NCBI GenBank assembly: GCA_015060045.1
Contig: SUZH01000002.1
Coordinates: 186,001-250,000 of the forward strand
Direction of reading: 5' to 3'
DNA: 64,000 nucleotides
Origin: Rikenellaceae bacterium
GTDB lineage: Bacteria > Bacteroidota > Bacteroidia > Bacteroidales > Rikenellaceae
The notes below the pieces were generated by a model. That model searched no databases, was not told where the DNA came from, and saw only the letters and a program-made list of their open reading frames with translations. Of this stretch, positions 26,258 to 34,871 are shown piece after piece. How positions within the stretch are numbered: position 1 is the stretch's first letter; every line of letters starts with the position of its first letter. A program made the translations under genes and the position numbers.

Positions 26258-26290
26258 AAAAAGGGCTGTCCATTTCGGACAGCCCTTTTT
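26258..26290 (+). terminator. Rho-independent terminator
   Basis: AAAAAGGGCTGTCC (26258-26271), loop ATTTC, GGACAGCCCTTTTT (26277-26290). Confidence 0.88.
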
Positions 26291-26341
26291 GTTTATCAAC
26301 TCAAACGTACGGAACGTAAGTTTGACAAGTGCTTGGAACGA

Positions 26342-27502
26342 CTACTCGTAAAGTCCCGCCTTGAGGCGCTGCACCTCCTCCTTCGTGAGGAAACGCCATG
26401 CGCCACGCTTGAGGTTCTTCTTCGTCAGACCGGCATAGTAGACACGATCGAGCTTCGTCACCGTATAGCCCAGGAACTCGAACATACGACGCACGATGCG
26501 GTTGCGGCCCGAGTGAATCTCGATGCCCACCTCCTGCTTATTATCCTTCAGGTAGGAGATCTCATCGGCAAAGATCTCACCATCCTCCAACGTGATACCC
26601 TCGGCCAGGCGGTCCATATCGGCACGCGTGAGGGGTTTATCGAGCGAAACCTGGTAGATCTTCTTCTTGCGATACGAGGGGTGCGTCAGGGTCTTCGTCA
26701 GATCGCCATCGTTCGTGAAGAGCAAGAGGCCCAACGAATTCTTATCCAGACGACCTACGGGATAGATGCGCTCCATGCAGGCGTTCTTCACCAGATCCAT
26801 CACCACCTTCTCGGCGTGGGGATCATCGAGCGAGGTCACGTAGCCCTTCGGCTTGTTGAGCACTAGGTAAACCTTCTTCTCACCCTGGATGCGCTCGTCG
26901 TTGAACTTCACCTCATCCGTCGGCTTCACCTTCGTACCCAGCTCCGTCACGATCACACCATTGACCGACACCAGACCGGCCGTGATGAAATCGTCGGCCT
27001 CGCGGCGCGAGCAGATGCCCGACTGAGCCAGGAAGCGGTTCAGACGAATATCGCCCGTCTGACGCTCAGGGTTGAACTTCGGGTAGTTACGCGGACGCTC
27101 ATCATCGCGCTTGAACGAACGCTTCTTGTCGCCAAAGGCCTTCTTGTCCGAGAATTTCTTGTCGAACTTCTTCTCAAAGGGCTTCTCCGTGCCCTGCTTC
27201 TTCTCGCCGAACGTGCGACGCTCGCCATTGTTGGTGCGGCCACGGCCGGCAGCCGAGAACTTCGAGTTTCGGCGCTCCTCCTTCTGCTCAAACAGCGGGC
27301 GGTTATCCTCCGAGAAATGCGGGTTGTACGAGGCACGCTTGGCGGGGCGAGCCGCCTTCTCATCGCGACGGTATCCGTCCTGCGCCTTCTCCGTGCGCGG
27401 ACGACGCTCTACGCGCTCGGTGGCGGCCGTCACGGTGCGCACACGCTTGTCACGCGCGAAACGCGACAAGGCCGAGCTTGAGTCGTTAAATTTCTTTTCC
27501 AT
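26342..27502 (-). CDS. RluB/RsuA-family pseudouridine synthase with long basic N-terminal tail
   Basis: 386 residues. Residues 1-145 are low-complexity and strongly Lys/Arg-rich (KKFDKKFSDKKAFGDKK). Then come an S4 RNA-binding domain (from about 150, RLNRFLAQSGICSRREADDF) and the catalytic domain with GRLDKNSLGLLLFTNDGD near 250, where Asp is the nucleophile, and SGRNRIVRRMFE near the end. The family isomerises uridine in 23S or 16S rRNA; which one cannot be told here, though length and order favour RluB. The start codon at 27502 follows a TACCTTTG promoter. Confidence 0.88.
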   Translation of the reverse strand: MEKKFNDSSSALSRFARDKRVRTVTAATERVERRPRTEKAQDGYRRDEKAARPAKRASYNPHFSEDNRPLFEQKEERRNSKFSAAGRGRTNNGERRTFGEKKQGTEKPFEKKFDKKFSDKKAFGDKKRSFKRDDERPRNYPKFNPERQTGDIRLNRFLAQSGICSRREADDFITAGLVSVNGVIVTELGTKVKPTDEVKFNDERIQGEKKVYLVLNKPKGYVTSLDDPHAEKVVMDLVKNACMERIYPVGRLDKNSLGLLLFTNDGDLTKTLTHPSYRKKKIYQVSLDKPLTRADMDRLAEGITLEDGEIFADEISYLKDNKQEVGIEIHSGRNRIVRRMFEFLGYTVTKLDRVYYAGLTKKNLKRGAWRFLTKEEVQRLKAGLYE

Positions 27503-27530
27503 CTTTCTTTTATATAGGTCAATCGAGCGG

Positions 27531-27610
27531 CAAAGGTACAGCAAAGTTTTCGATTTTCCACACGCAACAGATTGCTTTTTGGCAAATAAAACAAAAACTT
27601 CGTACCTTTA
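27531..27610. promoter_or_regulatory. Divergent -7 elements for rluB-like (-) and MATE (+) genes
   Basis: Minus-strand TACCTTTG at 27531-27538. Plus-strand TACCTTTA at 27603-27610. The plus element ends only eight bases before the ATG at 27619, which makes the in-frame ATG at 27637 the more natural start. Confidence 0.55.
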
Positions 27611-27618
27611 CGACCGAA

Positions 27619-28968
27619 ATGAAGATAACGACCACGATGAACATCAAAATCAACCGCGAAATATTACGTTTGGCCATACCCAACATCATCTCGAACATTA
27701 CCGTGCCGATGATGGGTATTGCTTCGACGGCCATTGCGGGCCATTGGGGTGCCGATACGGCAGCTACGATCGGTGCGCTGGCCATCGGTACGTCGATCTT
27801 CAACTTCATCTATTGGAATTGCTCGTTTGTCCGCATGGGCACAAGTGGTCTGACGGCCCAGGCCTATGGTGCCGAGGATCGCAAGGAGTGCGGCAACATG
27901 CTGGCACGCGCATTGGTGGTTGCTGCGGCGTTGGGTATGCTGCTCGTCATTCTCCAGGTTCCGCTCGGCGAGTTGGCCATCCGCGTGATGAATGGCGACG
28001 AGATGACCCGCGAATACTTCTATGCCCGCATCTGGGCTGTGCCGGCCGGCATCCTACTCTTTGGTTTTAACGGCTGGTTTACGGGAATGCAGAATGCCGT
28101 GATTCCGATGTTCACAGCCATCCTGGTCAACCTGATCCACATCGGCTGCAGTTTTGCCTTTGCTTTTGGCCTCGATTTGGGCATTGTCGGCATCGCCTAC
28201 GCCTCGGTCTTGGCACAATATACGGGCGTGGGACTCTCGCTCCTTTTGCTGCTGATCTTCTACCGTCCCTACCTGACGAATATCCGCTGGCGCGAGGTAC
28301 TCTCGATCGAACCGCTCAAGGAGTTTTTCCGCATCAACCGAGACATCATGCTGCGCACGCTGTGCAACGTAGCGGTCTACACCTTCTTCACGGGCGCATC
28401 GGCCCGCATGGGGGATCCCGTGCTGTTGGCCGTCAATACGCTGCTCATTCAGCTCTTTACGCTCTTCTCGTACATGGCGGATGGTTTTGCCTACGCCGCC
28501 GAAGCCCTCACGGGTCGTTTCATCGGGGCTCGCGATCCGAAACACCTGCGCCTCTGCATCAACCGCAGCCTCCTATGGAGTTCGATCATCGCCCTCCTGT
28601 TTGTGGTGGGCTATCTGTTTGGTTGGCGCGATCTCTTGGGGCTCTTTGTCGAGGAGGGAACGAGCAACGCCTCGGAAATCATCAACGAGGCAGGACGCTA
28701 CATCGCGTGGATTATTCTCATTCCCTTCTTCTGTGCCGTACCCTTTGCGCTGGATGGCATCATGATTGGAGCCACCGAAAGTCGCGTGATGCGTAATGCG
28801 ATGTTTGTCGCCTCGGCCGCCTTTTTCGCCCTCTTTTTCGGGCTCTATCCCGTCATCGGGAACAACGCCCTTTGGGCTGCCTTTACGCTCTACATGCTCC
28901 TGCGCGGAGCGTGTCAGTACTTGATGACAAATCGACTCAACACCTTATACGAAAAGGCCTCCCAATAA
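27619..28968 (+). CDS. MATE-family efflux transporter
   Basis: 449 residues from this ATG, 443 from the alternative at 27637 (MNIKINREILRLAIPN, the usual MATE beginning). Twelve membrane helices in two six-helix bundles. Typical segments are PNIISNITVPMMGIASTAIA in helix 1 and FMATE-like GTSGLTAQAYGAEDRKE after helix 2. MATE proteins export cationic drugs or metabolites using Na+ or H+. The stop codon is inside the loop of the terminator that follows. Confidence 0.9.
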   Translation: MKITTTMNIKINREILRLAIPNIISNITVPMMGIASTAIAGHWGADTAATIGALAIGTSIFNFIYWNCSFVRMGTSGLTAQAYGAEDRKECGNMLARALVVAAALGMLLVILQVPLGELAIRVMNGDEMTREYFYARIWAVPAGILLFGFNGWFTGMQNAVIPMFTAILVNLIHIGCSFAFAFGLDLGIVGIAYASVLAQYTGVGLSLLLLLIFYRPYLTNIRWREVLSIEPLKEFFRINRDIMLRTLCNVAVYTFFTGASARMGDPVLLAVNTLLIQLFTLFSYMADGFAYAAEALTGRFIGARDPKHLRLCINRSLLWSSIIALLFVVGYLFGWRDLLGLFVEEGTSNASEIINEAGRYIAWIILIPFFCAVPFALDGIMIGATESRVMRNAMFVASAAFFALFFGLYPVIGNNALWAAFTLYMLLRGACQYLMTNRLNTLYEKASQ

Positions 28969-28982
28969 CGGAAGGCCTTTTT
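28952..28982 (+). terminator. Terminator overlapping the MATE stop codon
   Basis: AAAAGGCCT (28952-28960) and AGGCCTTTT (28973-28981), with the TAA at 28966-28968 in the loop. It separates the MATE gene from the convergent pectin locus and may serve both strands. Confidence 0.75.
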
Positions 28983-29001
28983 CATACATGCTTTTTACGA
29001 T

Positions 29002-30648
29002 TTACTTCTTGGTCACGCGGAACCAATCGACATCCATCCAACCGCCATCGTTCTTGTGGATCTCGGCATCAACAAAGTAGCCGATCTTGGCACCGATCCA
29101 GTGGCCGGCCTGGGCCTCAAACTCCTCGCCCAGCTCCTGGAACTTCTTACCATCCTTGCTATACGAGAAACGGCAGAAGAGACGGGGCTGCTCGCCCTTG
29201 TTCCACACCTGGCGAATCTTGCAACGGAAGTAGACATCCACGGGCTCCATATCCGAGCTATAGGCTGCCGTAGCAACCACCGTCTCGGGCGTACCCTGGC
29301 GCATCGCCTCCTTGCACACGTTCTGCTCCACGATGATCTTGCCATCCTTGAGCTTCAGACCGATCGTAGCGTAGTCGTGACCCATCATGATCATACCGGC
29401 ACGGTCGCCCTCATACTTGGGCGTGAAGTTCACCTTCGTCGTAGCCACATAATCCGGCGCATTGACCTTCTGCATCAGCAGGTTGCCATTGTCCGAAAGG
29501 TTGCGCCACTCGCCATTGTGTGCACGGCAATAGAGGCGGATCATACCCGTCGTGGGGTTCGTGAAGAGCCAATGCAGCTGCGGATTAGCATGCCACTGCC
29601 ACTGCAGGCCGAGTGTGCGCTCCGAGAACTCGTCGCTGTCGGCCGGGGTCTTGATCGCCGACTTCACGTTCGAGGCGGGCTTCTTGTACTCCTTCACCGG
29701 CTCACCCACGCCGTTGCCATCGTAGTCTACACCCATCGTGCACCAACCATCCTCGGTCCAAGCCATCGGCTGGAGGTGGCAAACGCGGCCATAGGCATAC
29801 ATATCGACAAAGTGCAGGAACCAGCAGTCGCCGGCCACATCCTCGACCCAACCGCCTTGGTGCGGTCCCGGGATACCCGTCGAACCCTCCTCCAGGACGG
29901 TCTTAATCTCGTAGGGGCCCCAGGGCGAACGCGAGCGCAGCACCACCTGCCAGCCCGTCTTCACGCCACCTGCGGGGGCAAAGACGTAGTACCAACCGTC
30001 ACGCTTGTAGAACTTCGGGCCCTCGATCGTGGGATGCTCACCATGACCATCGAAGATCATCACATCTTGACCGATGAGGCTCATGCCATCGGGGGTCATC
30101 TCGCTTACCGACAAGATGCTCTTGAAACCGGCACGCGAACCTGCCCAACCGTGCACGAGGTAGGCCTTGCCATCCTCATCCCACAGCGGCGAGGTATCGA
30201 TAATACCCTTGGCAGCCTTCACCAGGTGGGGCGTCGTCCACTCACCACGCGGATCCTGCGTCTTCGACATCATGATACCGCGATCGGGATCACCCCAATA
30301 GATGTAGAACCAACCATCGTGGAAACGGATGCAGGGAGCCCACACACCGTCACCGTGACGCGGCTTATCGAACCAATCGTAAGGGGGCTGGTTGAGGAAA
30401 ACGTAATTTACGATCTCCCAGTTCACCAGATCGGTCGAATGCAGGATCGGCAGACCCGGCACGCAGTTGAACGACGAAGCCGTCATCCAATAGTCATCCC
30501 CTACGCGAATCACATCGGGATCCGAGTAGTCGGCATAAAGTACGGGATTCTTGTACTTGCCGTTGCCCAGATCGGGCGTCCATACCGTCTGCGCCGAGCT
30601 GAGCGAAACAGCAACCAGCGCAAGGCAGGCTAAAATCAGTTTTTTCAT
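29002..30648 (-). CDS. Glycoside hydrolase family 43 protein, secreted
   Basis: 548 residues with a signal peptide (ending SLSSAQ). The five-bladed propeller has the catalytic base in DYSDPDVIRVGDDYW (about 40-54), a pKa-modulating Asp in the SPLWDEDGKAYLVHG blade, and the proton donor Glu in TIEGPKFYKRDGWYYVFAP. A C-terminal beta-sandwich (about 345-548) is typical of xylosidase/arabinofuranosidase-type GH43 members. In this locus it probably removes arabinose, xylose or galactose side chains from pectin. Last gene of the minus-strand galacturonate operon; its ATG overlaps the stop of the pectinesterase by one base. Confidence 0.92.
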   Translation of the reverse strand: MKKLILACLALVAVSLSSAQTVWTPDLGNGKYKNPVLYADYSDPDVIRVGDDYWMTASSFNCVPGLPILHSTDLVNWEIVNYVFLNQPPYDWFDKPRHGDGVWAPCIRFHDGWFYIYWGDPDRGIMMSKTQDPRGEWTTPHLVKAAKGIIDTSPLWDEDGKAYLVHGWAGSRAGFKSILSVSEMTPDGMSLIGQDVMIFDGHGEHPTIEGPKFYKRDGWYYVFAPAGGVKTGWQVVLRSRSPWGPYEIKTVLEEGSTGIPGPHQGGWVEDVAGDCWFLHFVDMYAYGRVCHLQPMAWTEDGWCTMGVDYDGNGVGEPVKEYKKPASNVKSAIKTPADSDEFSERTLGLQWQWHANPQLHWLFTNPTTGMIRLYCRAHNGEWRNLSDNGNLLMQKVNAPDYVATTKVNFTPKYEGDRAGMIMMGHDYATIGLKLKDGKIIVEQNVCKEAMRQGTPETVVATAAYSSDMEPVDVYFRCKIRQVWNKGEQPRLFCRFSYSKDGKKFQELGEEFEAQAGHWIGAKIGYFVDAEIHKNDGGWMDVDWFRVTKK

Positions 30649-31655
30649 TATTCAGCGGGGTTTTCTTTGTTAAACGTACCATCCCAGGGCCAGCGATACT
30701 GCTCCGAGCCGACCTTCAGGGCGAAGATCTTCTCCAGCGTATACTCGTTGGCTACCTGTTCGTCGGTCAGCTCATGCGACCACTTCACACGCTTCGAGCG
30801 ATCGGCGCCCGGGCCGTAGCACTTATACTCGGCGTAGAACGAACGCTCCTCGCGGTCCTTCGCGCCCCAGTTGTGCCAACCCTCGGGACGAATCTGTTCG
30901 GGCATGTAGCACTCAATCCACACCGTGCGACCGGTCGACTTCCAAGGACGACCCAGGTACATTGCCGTCACCTCCTCACCACACGTGATGCGGCAGTTGC
31001 GGAAGATGTAGCCATAGATCGTACGCTCGGCCGTCGAGGCAGCCGTGATGTAGCTGTTCTGCTTGCAGTGGATCTCGCAGTTGTCAAAGACCGTCGTCGA
31101 GGCACCGAAAATAAAGTCGGTCGTACCCTCGATGTAGCTGTTCTTGACATAGATGCGAGCCACGTAGTCCTTCGTGAAGAAGGTATCCTGGTTACCCAGC
31201 AAGCGGCAGTTCTCGATGATGATGCGGTCACCGCGCGTCTCGAGCGCTACGCCCTGACCTACACGGCCGGCCGAGTTTTCGATCGTCAGGTTCTGCAGAT
31301 GCACCTCATCGGCCTGTACCGACATGGTCCAGCAGTCGTAGGTGGTCATCTTGTAACCATCGACTACCTTACCCGAGTGGTCGTCCCAGACGATCTTCAC
31401 ATCGCCCTCGCCCACGATCGTCAGCTTGTCCTTATAGACATCAATCGTGATCTTCTCGCGATATTCACCCTCTTTGATGGTGATCGTACGCCATACGGGC
31501 GACTTCGACGGAAGAGCATCCAGACATGCCTGCAACGAGGTGTAGTCACCCTTGCCGTTGCAATCGACTACATACTCGGTCTTGGGTGCCTTCTCGCCAC
31601 AGCAGCACGAAGCCAAGAGTGCGATCGACGCAACAAACGTTAAAAGTCGTTTCAT
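30648..31655 (-). CDS. Pectin methylesterase (CE8), lipoprotein
   Basis: 335 residues; lipobox LLASC with Cys17. The parallel beta-helix carries all CE8 motifs: GEYREK, NQDTFF (oxyanion Gln and Asp), GTTDFIFGAS (nucleophile Asp) and YLGRPWKSTG. It removes methyl groups from homogalacturonan, releasing methanol, at the cell surface or in the periplasm. It lies 22 bases behind altronate dehydratase, showing extracellular pectin attack and cytoplasmic galacturonate use in one transcript. Confidence 0.94.
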   Translation of the reverse strand: MKRLLTFVASIALLASCCCGEKAPKTEYVVDCNGKGDYTSLQACLDALPSKSPVWRTITIKEGEYREKITIDVYKDKLTIVGEGDVKIVWDDHSGKVVDGYKMTTYDCWTMSVQADEVHLQNLTIENSAGRVGQGVALETRGDRIIIENCRLLGNQDTFFTKDYVARIYVKNSYIEGTTDFIFGASTTVFDNCEIHCKQNSYITAASTAERTIYGYIFRNCRITCGEEVTAMYLGRPWKSTGRTVWIECYMPEQIRPEGWHNWGAKDREERSFYAEYKCYGPGADRSKRVKWSHELTDEQVANEYTLEKIFALKVGSEQYRWPWDGTFNKENPAE

Positions 31656-31677
31656 AGGTTTCGTAGCTTTAAGTGGG

Positions 31678-33171
31678 TTAGAGCGTTACGCCCGTCTTGA
31701 AGATAGCGATCTCCTTGAAGCCCGTCTTCTCGTGCTTCAGCGGCTCGCCATTCACCGTTGCGATGATCTTCTCCACGAGACGCTCCAGGACTACCTGCGG
31801 CTCCTCATCCTCAACCATCGTACCGGCATTAAAGTCGATCCAATTGGCCTTGAACTTGGAGAGCTGCGTATTGGTCGAGATCTTCATCGTCGGCACGAAA
31901 GCACCAAACGGCGTACCGCGACCGGTCGTAAAGAGGACGATCTGGCAACCCGACAGCGCCAACGACGAGGCAGCCACGAGGTCGTTACCCGGAGCCTGCA
32001 ACAGGTTCAGACCCGTCTTCGTGATGGGCTGGCAGTAGGACAATACATCCACCACCTGCTGAGCACCACCCTTCTGCACGCAACCGAGCGACTTCTCCTC
32101 CAGGGTCGTGATACCACCCTTCTTGTTACCCGGCGAGGGGTTCTCATAGATCGGCTGATCGTACTTGCGGAAGTATCCCTTGAAGTCGTTGATCAGGCAA
32201 ACCGTATTCTCGAATACCTCTTTATTAATGGCGCGGTCCATCAGGATCGTCTCGGCACCGAACATCTCGGGAACCTCCGTCAGGATCGTCGTACCACCCT
32301 GAGCGATCAACCAATCCGAGAAGAGACCTACCAGCGGGTTGGCCGTGATACCCGAGAAACCGTCCGAGCCACCGCACTTCAGACCTACACGCAGGTAGCT
32401 CAGCGGCAGGGGCTCGCGCTTATCCTCGCGCGTCTTCTCAACCAGCTCCTTGCAGATCTGGAAACCGGTCTCGATCTCATCCTCGACCTCCTGGGCGATG
32501 AGGAACTTCACGCGCTCCTCGTCCCACTCGCCGATCACCTCCTTGAACGAGGCGATCTGGTTGTTCTCGCAACCCAGACCCAGCACCAGCACGGCACCTG
32601 CGTTGGGGTGCTTTACGAGGGCTGCCAGGGCATGCTGCGTATTCGAGTGATCCTCACCAAGCTGCGAACAGCCGTAGTTGTGGGTGTAAACACGTACATC
32701 GTCCAGGTGCGAGCAGTCGCACTCCTTCTTCACGCGCTCGGCAATAGCCTGTGCCTGACCATTCACGCAACCCACCGACGGAACGATCCACAGCTCGTTG
32801 CGGATACCCATCGTGTTGTTCTTTCTCAGGTAACCCATCACCTTCAGATCGTCACGCTTCGGGTAGTTGATCTCGTAGCTCTTGTGATCATAGGTGTACT
32901 CCAGGTTGTCGTGCAGGTTGGTCTTCAGGTTGTGCGAGTGGATCCAACCACCCACCTCGACAGCGGCCGTTGCATGGCCGATCGGATAACCATATTTGAT
33001 GACATTCTCACCCTCGGCAATGGCCTGGATGGCAAACTTGTGACCACGGGCAATATCCTCCTTGAGCGTAATCTTTCGACCGTCGATCTCAACCACTTCA
33101 CCCGCCTTCAGATCGTCGGCAATGGCTACGGCCACGTTATCCACGGCATTGATTTTCAGAAATCTTTTCAT
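31678..33171 (-). CDS. uxaA: Altronate dehydratase
   Basis: 497 residues. The N-terminal SAF domain (about 1-85, GEVVEIDGRKITLKEDIARG) is followed by the large UxaA/GarD catalytic domain with GYLRKNNTMGIRNELWIVPS, THNYGCSQLGED (a probable metal-ligand His and Cys) and GLKCGGSDGFSGITANPLVG. It dehydrates D-altronate to 2-keto-3-deoxygluconate, step 3 of galacturonate breakdown. It is preceded by a strong hairpin (33205-33240) and the element at 33278, so it may be expressed partly apart from uxaB. Confidence 0.95.
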   Translation of the reverse strand: MKRFLKINAVDNVAVAIADDLKAGEVVEIDGRKITLKEDIARGHKFAIQAIAEGENVIKYGYPIGHATAAVEVGGWIHSHNLKTNLHDNLEYTYDHKSYEINYPKRDDLKVMGYLRKNNTMGIRNELWIVPSVGCVNGQAQAIAERVKKECDCSHLDDVRVYTHNYGCSQLGEDHSNTQHALAALVKHPNAGAVLVLGLGCENNQIASFKEVIGEWDEERVKFLIAQEVEDEIETGFQICKELVEKTREDKREPLPLSYLRVGLKCGGSDGFSGITANPLVGLFSDWLIAQGGTTILTEVPEMFGAETILMDRAINKEVFENTVCLINDFKGYFRKYDQPIYENPSPGNKKGGITTLEEKSLGCVQKGGAQQVVDVLSYCQPITKTGLNLLQAPGNDLVAASSLALSGCQIVLFTTGRGTPFGAFVPTMKISTNTQLSKFKANWIDFNAGTMVEDEEPQVVLERLVEKIIATVNGEPLKHEKTGFKEIAIFKTGVTL

Positions 33172-33204
33172 CTCAAAAGTTTATGTTTTCGGGGTTTAGC
33201 AAAA

Positions 33205-33240
33205 GAGGGGCGATGTGCGCTTGCGTGGCACTCGCCCCTC
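33205..33240 (-). terminator. Very stable hairpin between uxaB and uxaA
   Basis: GAGGGGCGA (33205-33213) pairs with TCGCCCCTC (33232-33240) and GTGC (33215-33218) with GCAC (33228-33231). On the minus strand TTTTG follows. It could stop or attenuate transcription 34 bases before uxaA. Confidence 0.65.
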
Positions 33241-33277
33241 GATTAAACATGTTAGAACACTAAATTTGGATAAATGA

Positions 33278-33367
33278 GGGGATTTTTAGGCTTGCGCCGT
33301 GACCGAAACCGCAGCATACTCGACGTATGTGAGGATTTCGGGCACAAGCATAACGCCAAAATCGCCC
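33278..33367. repeat. Long-hairpin dispersed element, copy 2
   Basis: GATTTT (33281-33286) pairs with AAAATC (33358-33363), CCGAAA (33303-33308) with TTTCGG (33336-33341), and CATAC (33315-33319) with GTATG (33325-33329). The tip CGCAGCATACT...CGTATGTGAG and the preceding TTTTTAGGC match the element at 4840. The gap 33172-33379 holds no gene. Confidence 0.65.
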
Positions 33368-33379
33368 ATTTAGGCAAAT

Positions 33380-34834
33380 TTAAGCCAGGAACTTCTTCAG
33401 GGCAGCAGCCATACCCAGCTCCTCAATATCCTTGAGGTACTTCGCTACGGCGGGGATGAAGCCCGGAACCTCCGAGAAGTCAACGGTGAAGATACCGCTC
33501 TCCTTCACGATCTTCGCTACCGTACCCTCGAGATCCTCCGAATTCCAGTTGTTGCGGATGTAAGCCACGAACTCGGCCGTATCATCGGGCTCGAAACCGC
33601 TCTTCGGGCTGTAGTAAGCCATCAGGGCTGCGAAGGTCATGCACTCGTGCTCAGCAACCTTACCGGCCTTGAACCAGTTGTCCTTCACCGTAGGATAGTT
33701 GCGAGCCTCCCACTTCGAAAGCGAGTTGAGCGAGATCGACTTCAGCATGTGCTTGATGTAGGGGTTGTAGAAGCGCTCCAGGATGCTCGATGCGAAGGCC
33801 TTCAGCTCCTCCTGATCCTCCTCGATCATCGGGATAACCTCCTCGGCAACCATGTCGTTTACGAACTTCTCGATGTCGGGCGTATTGAAAGCGTCCATCA
33901 CCGTCTCGCAACCCATCAGCAGTGCCATCGTTACCATACCGGTGTGCGAACCATTCAGGATGCGCACCTTCTTGTCGCGGAACTGCTTGATCGAGGGCAT
34001 GAAGATCACGTGCAGACCTGCCTTATCGAGCGGCAGCTCCTCCATTACCTTCTTGTAACCCGGACCACCGATAGCCCACAGGTGGTAGAGCTCGGCCTTT
34101 ACAACGAGGTTATCCTCGAAACCAACCTCCTCCTGGATCTCCTTGATCGTGTCGCGCGGGAAGCCCGGAACGATGCGGTCAACGAGCGTGTCGCAGAAGT
34201 GGCAGTTAGCCTCTACCCAGTCGATGAAGTCCTGACCCAGCTTGTGGTACTGGGCGTGCTTGATCACATACTCGTGCAGCGTCGAACCGTTGTTCTCGAT
34301 CAGCTCGCAGCAGATGATCACCAGACCCTTCTCGGGATCGCCGTTGAAGTGCTTGAAACGCTTGTAAAGCAGTGCCGTCATCTTGGCGGGATACGACTTC
34401 GGCGGGCAAGCCGTCAGGTCGTCACCCTCCTCGTAGCGGATACCGGCCTCGGTCGTGTTCGAGATCGTGATCTTCAAATCGGGCGAGAGGAAATACTGCT
34501 CGTACTTGGCATACTCCTCATAGGGGTTGAACGAGTCCATCACGCTCTTTACGAGACGTACATCCTTCTTGGGCTGCTTGTTCTCGATACCCTCGAGGTA
34601 TACGTGGTACATGTTGTCCTGCTCGTTGAGCATCTCAACCATCTTCAGCACCTTCTTCTCGGGATCAATGATCGGCTGGCAGATAGCCACACCCGAATTC
34701 ATGACACCCTTCTCGTTGGCGATGTCGATCTGCCAATCTACGAATGCACGCAGGAAGTTACCCTCACCAAACTGGAGGATCTTTACGGGACGCTCGACCT
34801 TCTCGACCGTCGTCTTATTCAGTTTCTTAATCAT
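33380..34834 (-). CDS. uxaB: Tagaturonate reductase
   Basis: 484 residues, full length for the mannitol dehydrogenase/UxaB family. The NAD-binding start ILQFGEGNFLRAFVDWQID is the glycine-rich loop with the family motif; the catalytic Lys region is IKQFRDKKVRILNGSHTGM. It reduces D-tagaturonate to D-altronate with NADH, step 2 of galacturonate use. It lies 37 bases downstream of exuT in the same direction. Confidence 0.95.
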   Translation of the reverse strand: MIKKLNKTTVEKVERPVKILQFGEGNFLRAFVDWQIDIANEKGVMNSGVAICQPIIDPEKKVLKMVEMLNEQDNMYHVYLEGIENKQPKKDVRLVKSVMDSFNPYEEYAKYEQYFLSPDLKITISNTTEAGIRYEEGDDLTACPPKSYPAKMTALLYKRFKHFNGDPEKGLVIICCELIENNGSTLHEYVIKHAQYHKLGQDFIDWVEANCHFCDTLVDRIVPGFPRDTIKEIQEEVGFEDNLVVKAELYHLWAIGGPGYKKVMEELPLDKAGLHVIFMPSIKQFRDKKVRILNGSHTGMVTMALLMGCETVMDAFNTPDIEKFVNDMVAEEVIPMIEEDQEELKAFASSILERFYNPYIKHMLKSISLNSLSKWEARNYPTVKDNWFKAGKVAEHECMTFAALMAYYSPKSGFEPDDTAEFVAYIRNNWNSEDLEGTVAKIVKESGIFTVDFSEVPGFIPAVAKYLKDIEELGMAAALKKFLA

Positions 34835-34871
34835 TTTCGTATGAGATTATTATACTTTTTCAACTCAAGAA

